A stretch of DNA of 64,000 nucleotides from contig JAAZAA010000299.1 of assembly GCA_012514535.1 (NCBI GenBank), forward strand, positions 1-64,000, in the 5' to 3' direction. Position 1 is the first letter of the stretch; the number at the start of each line of letters is the position of its first letter. A model generated the notes under the pieces. It was not told the DNA's origin, ran no database searches, and was given only the letters and a program-made list of their open reading frames with translations. The DNA comes from Myxococcales bacterium (lineage in GTDB: Bacteria > Myxococcota_A > Polyangia > Polyangiales > Polyangiaceae). This document shows, piece after piece, positions 43,625 through 52,066 of this stretch. The position numbers were made by a program, and so were the translations under genes.

Positions 43625-44542
43625 ATGAAGAACGCGCCCAAGGTCAGCATCGGCATCCCCGTGTTCAACGGAGAGAACTTCCTGGAGTCGGCCTTACGCT
43701 CCATCCTCGCCCAGACCTTCGAGGACTTCGAGCTGATCATCTCCGACAACGCGTCGACGGACCGGACCGCGGACATCTGCGAGCAGTACGCCTCCCAGGA
43801 CGGCCGGGTGCTGTACCTCAGGCAACCCGCGAACCTCGGCGCCCAGCCCAACTACAATCTCCTGGTGGGCCAGGCCCGGGGTCGCTATTTCAAGTGGGCC
43901 GCGCACGACGACATGCTCGCTCCGACCTTCCTGGAGCGCTGCGTCGACGTGCTGGACACCCACCCGCGGGTGACTCTCGTCTACCCCCGCGCCGAGGTCA
44001 TCGACGCCCACGGTCGCACCATCGAGCGCTATGACGTGCACCTCCAGACGGACTCGGAGGACGCCGGAGTGCGCTTCCGCGAGCTCCTGCTCTCGTGGCA
44101 CCGCTGTTACGAGATTTTCGGCGTGTTCCGGAGGGAGGCGTTGGCGCAGACGGATCTCTTCGACACCTTCTGGGGGGCGGATCGCACGCTCCTCCAGGAG
44201 GTGGCCCTGCTGGGACCCTTCCACGAGATCCCGGACTACCTGTTCCATCCTCGGAGCCACCCGGAGCAGTCGATCACCAAGCTCCGCGGCAAGGACGTGG
44301 CGCGCACCTACTGGAGCGACATGCGCAGCGCCGGCCGCATCGTGCTGCCCGCCTGGAACGTCATGCTCGGCAACCTGCGGCTCGTGCACAAAGCGGATGT
44401 CCCCCTGGGGGAGAAGGCACGCCTGTGTGGCTACGTCGGCAGCTGGGTGGGTCAGCACTGGAGCGATCTCGCTCGCGACGTGACCCGCGCCACACGGGCC
44501 GCGGCGTCACGCCCGACGGCTCCACCACGCCTGGGTCCGTGA
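43625..44542 (+). CDS. Glycosyltransferase family 2
   Basis: VSIGIPVFNGENFLESALRSILAQTFEDFELIISDNASTD. Confidence 0.93.
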   Translation: MKNAPKVSIGIPVFNGENFLESALRSILAQTFEDFELIISDNASTDRTADICEQYASQDGRVLYLRQPANLGAQPNYNLLVGQARGRYFKWAAHDDMLAPTFLERCVDVLDTHPRVTLVYPRAEVIDAHGRTIERYDVHLQTDSEDAGVRFRELLLSWHRCYEIFGVFRREALAQTDLFDTFWGADRTLLQEVALLGPFHEIPDYLFHPRSHPEQSITKLRGKDVARTYWSDMRSAGRIVLPAWNVMLGNLRLVHKADVPLGEKARLCGYVGSWVGQHWSDLARDVTRATRAAASRPTAPPRLGP

Positions 44543-44603
44543 CGGTCCTCGAGCGCAGGATTCGACGGCACCCCAACCTTCCATTCTACCACGCTCCACC
44601 AGT

Positions 44604-45893
44604 ATGCGCATCCTGAGCGTCTGCAATCTCTTCCCACCCTACGTGTTGGGAGGCAACGAAGTTCGCCTGCGCGAAATCCTGGAACGCCTCCGGTCGCAGC
44701 ACGAGGTGCGCGTCCTCACGAGCGCTCCGCCGCACGACGTCCACGCTCCCCCGGAGCCGTGGATCACCCGGGAGCTCGTCCAGGCCGTGCCGTATCCGCG
44801 GCCCATCACGGACCGCAGACTGTATCTCGCGCGAGAGCTCGTGGTCAGCGCCCTCAACTACGCCACCACGCTCCGGATCATCGAAGAGTTCACGCCCGAC
44901 GTGGTCTATGTGAGCGACACCAAGCGCACCTTCCTCGGCCCTGCCCACGCCGCGCAGCGCGCCCAGCTCCCGCTCGTCTGGGACATCACCGATCTGTCCC
45001 TCCTGGCGTACAGGCGCCGCCAGGGGCTCCGCCGCTGGGCGCCCTGGGCACACCTGGACGGGCTGAGCTTCCGGTATCCGATCGCGATCTCGCGCTTCAT
45101 CCGCGACGAGCTCATCCGCCAAGGAGTGCTCGAGCCAATCGCGGACGACGAGGCCGGCTACATCCGGCAAGGCGTGGACCTCTCCCGCTTCGCGGTCGAC
45201 GAGCCCGCGGTCGCCGACGGTCCGGCCCATCGCCTCCTGTTCGTCGGCACGCTGATCGAGGACAAGGGAGCGCACGTCGTGCTGCGCGCCCTCGAGCGCC
45301 TCGTGCGCCACGAACCCCCGGGGCATCCTGGGTATCGCTTGACGGTCTGCGGCGACAGCGGGGACGAGGCCTACAAGGCGCGTCTCCGCGCCATGGTGGA
45401 CGGCAGCGAGCTCAAGGACCGTGTGATCTTCCGGGGGCGCGTCACGCCGCAGGAGGCGGCGCGGATGTACCGCAGCCACGACGTGTTCGTGTTCTCGTCC
45501 ATCTGGCCAGAGCCCTTCGCGACGACGCCCCTCGAGGCGATGGCCTCCGGATGTCCCGTCGTCGGGACGCCGGTGGGTGGCCAAGCCGACTTCTTCCGAC
45601 ACGACGAAAACTGCCTCACCTACCGACCCGAGAGCGACCTCGAGCTGGCGGATCGCCTGCGCGCGCTGGCGGACCCGGCGCGGCGTCGACGGCTCGCGTC
45701 GCAGGCTCTGACGGAGGTCAAGGCCAAGTTCGACGTGCGCGACTACGTCCGTCGTATCGAGGAGGTCCTCCTGGAGGCGGCGGCGCGGCCCAACCCCCAA
45801 ACGATGAACACCTCGCGGCTCATCGCGGGGGCGGGTACGCCGAGCCAGTCGCTGGGGTCAGCGAGTCAGAGCGCCGATCCCGGCTCCCGGTGA
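44604..45893 (+). CDS. Glycosyltransferase family 4
   Basis: MRILSVCNLFPPYVLGGNEVRLRE; VFSSIWPEPFATTPLEAMASGCPVVGTPVGG. Confidence 0.92.
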   Translation: MRILSVCNLFPPYVLGGNEVRLREILERLRSQHEVRVLTSAPPHDVHAPPEPWITRELVQAVPYPRPITDRRLYLARELVVSALNYATTLRIIEEFTPDVVYVSDTKRTFLGPAHAAQRAQLPLVWDITDLSLLAYRRRQGLRRWAPWAHLDGLSFRYPIAISRFIRDELIRQGVLEPIADDEAGYIRQGVDLSRFAVDEPAVADGPAHRLLFVGTLIEDKGAHVVLRALERLVRHEPPGHPGYRLTVCGDSGDEAYKARLRAMVDGSELKDRVIFRGRVTPQEAARMYRSHDVFVFSSIWPEPFATTPLEAMASGCPVVGTPVGGQADFFRHDENCLTYRPESDLELADRLRALADPARRRRLASQALTEVKAKFDVRDYVRRIEEVLLEAAARPNPQTMNTSRLIAGAGTPSQSLGSASQSADPGSR

Positions 45894-45923
45894 GTTGGCT
45901 CCCGGTGAGCTCACTGAGCTCAG
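45882..45923. repeat. 13-bp direct repeat GGCTCCCGGTGAG x2 followed by overlapping palindromes GTGAGCTCAC and CTGAGCTCAG at a convergent junction
   Basis: Read directly; covers both stop codons. Confidence 0.7.
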
Positions 45924-47548
45924 CGTGCCATCGCGCGCTGGAAACGTCCTCGCAGGCGAGCCACCACATACTGCCGCTCCTCGGGCGCGACCCCGAGCCA
46001 CCAGAACGCCACCCAGAACACGACGACGTTGATCGCCTCGAGGAGCGCCACCTCCCACAGGGCGTCCACGAGCCACACCTGCCGCAGAGAGTGCTGCACC
46101 GCGACCATCGCCAGGCACGGGAGGACGCTGGGGAGCAAGGTCTGCCGATAGAAGGCGGGCAGCCCGACCCCGAAGCGCCCCCGCATCCGCGGCTGGACGA
46201 GGCACACGTCGGTGGCGAGCGGTCCCACGAGGGAAGCCGCCGCCACGCCGATGAGGCCGAACTCCACCACGAGCCCCATGGACAGCCCCAGGTTCAAGAT
46301 CTGCCCCAGGATCATCGCGAGGGCGAGGAACCGCTGATCTCCGCACATGCTGAGCTGACTCTGCGAGTTCCCGTGGACCAACGACCCCAGGCTCGCGAGT
46401 AGGAGCAGCTGCATGGGGACGATCGTCTCTTCGAACTCGGGCCCCATCCACGCCAGCACCAGAGGGCGCGCCAGCACGGCGCAGCCGATGAGCAACGGCG
46501 TGGCGAACGCCACGGTGAACCGTGTCCCGGTGAGCCACACGCGCACCAGCCGCTCCTGAGCACCGGCGCTGTGGAGCTCCGCCACCACCGGCGTCAGGGT
46601 GCGCGTGATCTGAATGCAGAAGGTTCTGGCCTCGTCGGTCACCCGGAGTCCGATGGCGTAGACCGCGACCGCCGTCAGAGGCAGCGCGCTCTTCACCACG
46701 AAGGTGTCCACCCGTGAGCCGACGAGCGCGGCGATCTGGATCAGCATGAGGTAGAAGGAAAAACCCCAGATCTCCCGCAGCACGCTCCAATCGAAGTACC
46801 TGGGAGCGATGCTCACCTCGCGGCGCATCGTCGTGGCGCAGTGCACCGCCACCAGCAGTGCCGGCAGCAACGTGGCGATCCAGTTCAGCCACGCGAACGT
46901 CCGCAGGCTCGGGCTCATGGGGAGGATCAGGAGCACCGCGCTGAAGTAAACGAGGTTCGTCCCGATGTGGTATCCGTTCGCCAGCCACGTCTTCTGGTCC
47001 CCCACGAGCACGCCGCGAAACATCGCCAGAGGCAGCTTCAACAAGAACCCCGACGCAGCCACCAAGAACACGACCTCGGCGATGGGCCGGAGCTGGTGCG
47101 GCAGCTCGAACAGGGAGTCGAAGTTCTGGTAGAGGGAGAACGAGACGACCGCCAGGACGGTCGACTGGGCGACGAAGACCCAGAACAGCGTGCAGATCAC
47201 GCGACGGAGCCTGGCCGGATCGCGCTTCCCCCGAGCGTCGGCCACGTACTTCACCACGGACGTCCCGAAGCCGAGATCGATCAGGGTAAACAGGCTCACC
47301 ACGGCCCAAATCAAGCTCCAGAGGCCCCATTCCTCCTTCCCGACCGTATGGACGACGAAGGGAATGAGGACGAGGAACACGACGGCGTCGACCGCCCGAT
47401 CCACCTGGCTCGTCACCGTGTTGACGACGATGCGTTTCAGCCCGAGACGCTTCGAGTCACTACTCGGCGTCGTCGCGGGACCGCTCGGGGCTTCCGAATC
47501 ATCGGCTTTCGACATTGCACGCGGTGCTTCCTCGCGGCCGATGGGCAC
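45920..47548 (-). CDS. Wzx-type polysaccharide flippase (MATE/MVF-like)
   Basis: About 12-14 TM segments; VEFGLIGVAAASLVGPLATD; EEWGLWSLIWAVVSLFTLIDLGFGTSVVKYVA. Confidence 0.85.
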   Translation of the reverse strand: MPIGREEAPRAMSKADDSEAPSGPATTPSSDSKRLGLKRIVVNTVTSQVDRAVDAVVFLVLIPFVVHTVGKEEWGLWSLIWAVVSLFTLIDLGFGTSVVKYVADARGKRDPARLRRVICTLFWVFVAQSTVLAVVSFSLYQNFDSLFELPHQLRPIAEVVFLVAASGFLLKLPLAMFRGVLVGDQKTWLANGYHIGTNLVYFSAVLLILPMSPSLRTFAWLNWIATLLPALLVAVHCATTMRREVSIAPRYFDWSVLREIWGFSFYLMLIQIAALVGSRVDTFVVKSALPLTAVAVYAIGLRVTDEARTFCIQITRTLTPVVAELHSAGAQERLVRVWLTGTRFTVAFATPLLIGCAVLARPLVLAWMGPEFEETIVPMQLLLLASLGSLVHGNSQSQLSMCGDQRFLALAMILGQILNLGLSMGLVVEFGLIGVAAASLVGPLATDVCLVQPRMRGRFGVGLPAFYRQTLLPSVLPCLAMVAVQHSLRQVWLVDALWEVALLEAINVVVFWVAFWWLGVAPEERQYVVARLRGRFQRAMAR

Positions 47549-47661
47549 GACTCCACGAGCCGAGGAGGGCTCGGGCGATTCCGAGCGGCGCCTTATCCCG
47601 AGCCATCGAGCCGACGTCTGCTCACGTCACTACGGCGTCCCAAGGACCGGAGGTTAGTCAG

Positions 47662-48843
47662 GTGCGGATCGTATTCACTTTGGGGGGAACCGACGCCGGC
47701 AAGTCAGGGCTTGGCAGCTACGTCAACGCGGTGCTGCCCGAGCTCCGAGTCATCACCGACAAGGAGGGTGTCGAGCTCGTGGCGCTCGGCTCCGCGTCGG
47801 AGCTCGAGTCCTATGCCGCCGCGCTCGTCGGCATCCAGACACTCACCGCGCCGCGTTGGGCCGCCTCGCCGGGACCGAGCGCGCTCTGGTACCTGGCGGC
47901 CGCCGGTCGCGCCGCGAAGCTGACCGCGGAGGACGTGATCCTCTACTCGGCGGCCAACCGACGCTTCGGAGCCTTCAACGGAGGCCCCTCGGTCGCGGTG
48001 GTGCACGACCTGGCCCAGCTGCACGTCCCGGGCAAGTACGACGCCTTGCGCATGGCCTATGTCCGCTATGGCCTCTGGTCCTTGCTCCGACGAGCGTCAC
48101 GGCTCGTGGCGATCAGCGAGGCCACGCGCACGGACCTCGTCGACGCCCTCGGGGTGGAGCGCGACCTCGTCGACGTCGTGCCCAACGGCGTCGACGCGAC
48201 GCGCTTCGCACCGCGCGCCCCTGACGATCCCGCCGTGCTCGAGGTGCGGCGGGCCCTCGGGCTCGCCTCCCCCTACCTGCTCTATCCCGCGCGGCTGGAG
48301 CTGCCCGCCAAGAACCACCTGCGGCTGCTGCGCGCCTTCGCCCGCTCCCGCGCCAGCACCTCGCACCAGCTGGTCCTCGTCGGCGCCGACTGGGGGGCTC
48401 GCGCGGCCATCTCCGACGCGATCACGACCCACGGCCTCGGGGCGCACGTGAAGCTCTGCGGTTACGTCGACGACAACGCGATCGCGCCGCTCGTCGCCGG
48501 CGCGGACGGCGTCGTCATGGTCGGCCTCTGTGAGGGGTTCGGGCTGCCGGCGCTCGAGGCGCTCGCCGCGGGGAGGCCGGTGTGCGCGTCCAACACGGGG
48601 GCCTTGCCCGAGGTGGTCGGCGATCTGGGCGCGCTCTGCGATCCGTTCAGCGTCGACTCCATCGCCGACGCGCTCAACCGCGTCGCCTTCGATGACGAAT
48701 ACCGAGCGCAGTGCGCGCGGCGCGGGCCGGAGCTCGCCCGAACCCGCACCTGGGCTCGCACCGCCGAAGGCCTGTATCAATCCTGCCGCCGCGCGGTCGT
48801 TTCCAGGAGGAGCTCACCACCACAGGAGGCGGCAGCAGAGTGA
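47662..48843 (+). CDS. Glycosyltransferase family 4
   Basis: VVPNGVDATRF; CEGFGLPALEALAAGRPVCASNTGALPEV; GTG start. Confidence 0.92.
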   Translation: MRIVFTLGGTDAGKSGLGSYVNAVLPELRVITDKEGVELVALGSASELESYAAALVGIQTLTAPRWAASPGPSALWYLAAAGRAAKLTAEDVILYSAANRRFGAFNGGPSVAVVHDLAQLHVPGKYDALRMAYVRYGLWSLLRRASRLVAISEATRTDLVDALGVERDLVDVVPNGVDATRFAPRAPDDPAVLEVRRALGLASPYLLYPARLELPAKNHLRLLRAFARSRASTSHQLVLVGADWGARAAISDAITTHGLGAHVKLCGYVDDNAIAPLVAGADGVVMVGLCEGFGLPALEALAAGRPVCASNTGALPEVVGDLGALCDPFSVDSIADALNRVAFDDEYRAQCARRGPELARTRTWARTAEGLYQSCRRAVVSRRSSPPQEAAAE

Positions 48844-50030
48844 GGGTCTTGTTCGTGCACCAGCGCCTCGGCGACCTCGGCGGCGCCGAGTCCACCGTCC
48901 GCAGGCTCGGCGAGGGCCTGCGAGCGCGCGGCGTCGAGCTGGGGCTCGTCCATGGCGAGCTGACCGGCAAGGGACACGAGCGCTTCCGCGACTGCTTCGA
49001 GCGGTGCTGGTGCTGGAAGGAAGGCGAACTGCCGAGCGCCCTGGCTTGGGGCGCGGACGTCACCTTCGTCCACAAACTGGACGACCTCGCGGTGCTCGAG
49101 CACCTCGTGGAGGAGGCCTCCCCGCTCGTGCGCATGGTGCACGACCACGACATTTACTGTCAGCGCCGCCACCGCTACCTGCCCTGGAACCGGGAGATCT
49201 GCACGCGCCGCGCTGGTTGGGTGTGCGGCGCCCTCTGCGGCGTGGTGCGGGAAGGGCAGCGGCTGCGCCTGGCGTGGCCCGGAGACAAGCTGAAGGAGAT
49301 CGAGCTCAGCCGTCGCTTCGACCACCACGTGACGGTCAGCGATTACTTGAAGCGCGAGCTGCTCCTCCACGGCTTCGACGAGGCTCGCATCACGACCTTG
49401 TGGCCCGCCGTACGAGACGCCGCCGCGGACCACCAGGCGACCTATCGGGAGCCGCTGGTCGTGTTCGCCGGGCAGATCCTCCGGGGCAAGGGGGTCGACG
49501 TGCTGCTGCAGGCGCTCGCTCTCCTGCGCACGCCTGGGTGGCGCTGCAGCATCGTCGGGGACGGCTCCTACAAGGGCCGTTGCGAAGCGCTCGTCCGTGA
49601 GCTCCGCCTGGAAGATCGAGTGACGCTGCCGGGCTGGGTGCCCCAGGACGAGCTGCACCGCACGCTTTCGGGCGCTCGCGTGGGGGTCGTGCCCTCCGTG
49701 TGGCCGGAGCCGCTGGGGGCCGTCGGCATCGAGATGCTCCGGCATGGTCTGCCCGTGGTGGGGTTCGACGTCGGCGGGATCTCCGAGTGGCTGAAGGACG
49801 GCGTCAACGGCTACCTGGTGCCGGTCTTCGACCGCGCGCGCCTCGCCGAACGCATCGACGCCCTCCTCGCCGACCCTGAGCTCGCACGCCGCCTGGGGCA
49901 GGCCGGGCGTGAACAGGCAGCGACCTGGTGCGACGAGGAGCGAAACTTCGCGGTCGTCCTCGACGTCCTACGCGACGTGGCAGAGCGCAGCACCTCCCAG
50001 GAGCGCCCGCGAGCCGCGCAACTCGCCTGA
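48840..50030 (+). CDS. Glycosyltransferase family 4
   Basis: LGGAESTVRRL; VVPSVWPEPLGAVGIEMLRHGLPVVGFDVGGISEWL; GTGA overlap. Confidence 0.92.
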   Translation: MRVLFVHQRLGDLGGAESTVRRLGEGLRARGVELGLVHGELTGKGHERFRDCFERCWCWKEGELPSALAWGADVTFVHKLDDLAVLEHLVEEASPLVRMVHDHDIYCQRRHRYLPWNREICTRRAGWVCGALCGVVREGQRLRLAWPGDKLKEIELSRRFDHHVTVSDYLKRELLLHGFDEARITTLWPAVRDAAADHQATYREPLVVFAGQILRGKGVDVLLQALALLRTPGWRCSIVGDGSYKGRCEALVRELRLEDRVTLPGWVPQDELHRTLSGARVGVVPSVWPEPLGAVGIEMLRHGLPVVGFDVGGISEWLKDGVNGYLVPVFDRARLAERIDALLADPELARRLGQAGREQAATWCDEERNFAVVLDVLRDVAERSTSQERPRAAQLA

Positions 50031-50048
50031 ACACTCCCTGCGAACGCC

Positions 50049-51092
50049 ATGTCCCGATTCACGGTCCACGGCAGCGAACGACTCGAGCGGACGATCGCGG
50101 CTCAGCTCGGGGCGGTACGAGACGACCTCCTGAGCGCGCTCCCCCGTCGGTGGCTCGACTGTCTCGTGCTCGGCGGCGGCTACGGGCGCGGCGAGGGAGG
50201 CGCCGCGCGGACGAGAGACGGGCGCGAAGCCCCCCACAACGACTACGATCTCTTGCTCGTCCACCGCGCCGGCCCTCCGGCGGCGGGAGGCTGGACAAGG
50301 CCGCGGGCTCTCTCGCAGGCGCTCCGCGCGGTGGAGGCGAAGCACGCGCGCCTCACTGGCCTCCACGTCGACATCCTGCCCGTGCACCGAGCTCGCGTGC
50401 GCCGCCTGCCGCCCGCTCTGACCTGGTACGAGCTGGGCCGCGGCCACCACGTGCTCTGGGGCGACGCGCGCACCCTCGATCCCCTCGTGCGGCGGCAGCT
50501 CTCCCAGGTGCATCCGACCGAGTGGGGGCGCCTCCTGATGAACCGCGCGGCGGGACTCACCTTCGCGCGCTGGGTGCTGCGGGGGGAGCCCTGCGCCCTC
50601 GCGGAGGGAGAAGATCCGGACGCGTTCGTCACGCGCCAGCTCCAGAAGGCGTGGCTCGCTTTGGGTGACGTGTGGCTGGCGGATCGCGGCGATTACCACC
50701 ACCTCGTCTGCACTCGCCTGCGCCGCTTCGAGGCCCGGGCGACCGAGCACCCGGCCTGGGCGGACGCCTACCGGGACGCCGTCGCCTACAAGCTCGCTCC
50801 CGGCGCCCCACTCGACCGTCGAAGCCAACGAGCCCACCTCGACGAGCTCACGGAGCTCTACGTACCGCTCCTGCTCGAGCGCGCCGCCTCCCCTCGCCGC
50901 CCCACCGTAGGTCTGCTCGCCACGGTTCGCCACGTCCCCGCGGCTCGTTGGCTGAGCTTGCGGCCCTGGGCCTACCCACGGGAGCGACTACGACGAGCGA
51001 TCGCCGCCGAGCTGTCCGGCGATCGAGCCGGGTTCACCGCGCTCGTCCACGGTCCCGAGCCCTTCCTCCGTCTCTGGAGTCGCTATGGTTGA
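50049..51092 (+). CDS. Pol-beta-superfamily nucleotidyltransferase-like protein
   Basis: CLVLGGGYGRGEGG...HNDYDLLLVH. Confidence 0.6.
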   Translation: MSRFTVHGSERLERTIAAQLGAVRDDLLSALPRRWLDCLVLGGGYGRGEGGAARTRDGREAPHNDYDLLLVHRAGPPAAGGWTRPRALSQALRAVEAKHARLTGLHVDILPVHRARVRRLPPALTWYELGRGHHVLWGDARTLDPLVRRQLSQVHPTEWGRLLMNRAAGLTFARWVLRGEPCALAEGEDPDAFVTRQLQKAWLALGDVWLADRGDYHHLVCTRLRRFEARATEHPAWADAYRDAVAYKLAPGAPLDRRSQRAHLDELTELYVPLLLERAASPRRPTVGLLATVRHVPAARWLSLRPWAYPRERLRRAIAAELSGDRAGFTALVHGPEPFLRLWSRYG

Positions 51093-51999
51093 GCCGCTTC
51101 ACCCGATCACCGTCGTCATGCGCAGCTACAACGACGCGCGCCTCCTCCCCCATACCCTGGGCGCCCTGGACGCCCAGGAGGGCGTGACGACGCGGCTGTT
51201 CGTCTTCGAGAGCGCGAGCACCGACGGCTCGAAGGAGATCTTCGAGCGACATGGCTACGACCGCATCGTGCACCTCGAGCCCGGCAGCTACCACTCGGCG
51301 ACGGTGCTCAACCAAGGCACGGAGTGGGCGGAGACGGAGCTCGTCGCCTACGTCAACAGCGACGCGATCATGATGAGCCGCCGTGTGCTGCGCCTGCTCG
51401 CGGACGCCATCGTCGCCGACGAGCGCTGCGCCGGCGCCTTTTGTCGACAGATCGTACGTCCCGACGCGACCCCGATGACGCGGCTCGACTACTTCACGGC
51501 CTTCGACAACCGGCACGAGCTCGGGAGCTTCGCCGACAAGATGAGCCTCGTGTGCAGCATGGTCCGACGCAGCGCCTGGGAAGGGAACCGCTTCGACGGC
51601 GCCCTCACCTTCTCCGAAGACTACGTGTGGAGCCACCGCGCGCAGCTCCAAGGCTGGCGCCTCCGCTACGTCCCCGAGGCCGTCGTCGAGCACAGCCACA
51701 ACTATGGGGCAGACGAGCTCTACCGACGTCACTTCGGCGACGCCGCGGCCCTGGCCTGCATCCGCGACACGGCCCCCAGTAGCTCGGCCCTCGGCGGCGT
51801 CGTGCTGCCCTGGACCAGGCGCTGCCTGCGCGACACCTGGCGCCTCGCCCGCATGGGAGCCTTCACGGAGGCGTGGCGTCTACCGGCCTATCGCTGGCCC
51901 ATGCTCCTCGGAGAGTGGCACGGCGCCCGCGCTGGCTGGCGCCATTTCCGCGATGAGGGGCGCAGCGATCCCCAACCCGTGGCTCCCCGCGTCGCGTGA
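51085..51999 (+). CDS. Glycosyltransferase family 2
   Basis: ITVVMRSYNDARLLPHTLGALDAQEGVTTRLFVFESASTDGS; 8-bp overlap with upstream gene. Confidence 0.9.
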   Translation: MVEPLHPITVVMRSYNDARLLPHTLGALDAQEGVTTRLFVFESASTDGSKEIFERHGYDRIVHLEPGSYHSATVLNQGTEWAETELVAYVNSDAIMMSRRVLRLLADAIVADERCAGAFCRQIVRPDATPMTRLDYFTAFDNRHELGSFADKMSLVCSMVRRSAWEGNRFDGALTFSEDYVWSHRAQLQGWRLRYVPEAVVEHSHNYGADELYRRHFGDAAALACIRDTAPSSSALGGVVLPWTRRCLRDTWRLARMGAFTEAWRLPAYRWPMLLGEWHGARAGWRHFRDEGRSDPQPVAPRVA

Positions 52000-52066
52000 C
52001 GAGGGGAGCCCGCGCTCCTCGAGCCGCTCGGGCCCCTCGCTGAGGGAGCTCGCTGAGGGCTCTCGC

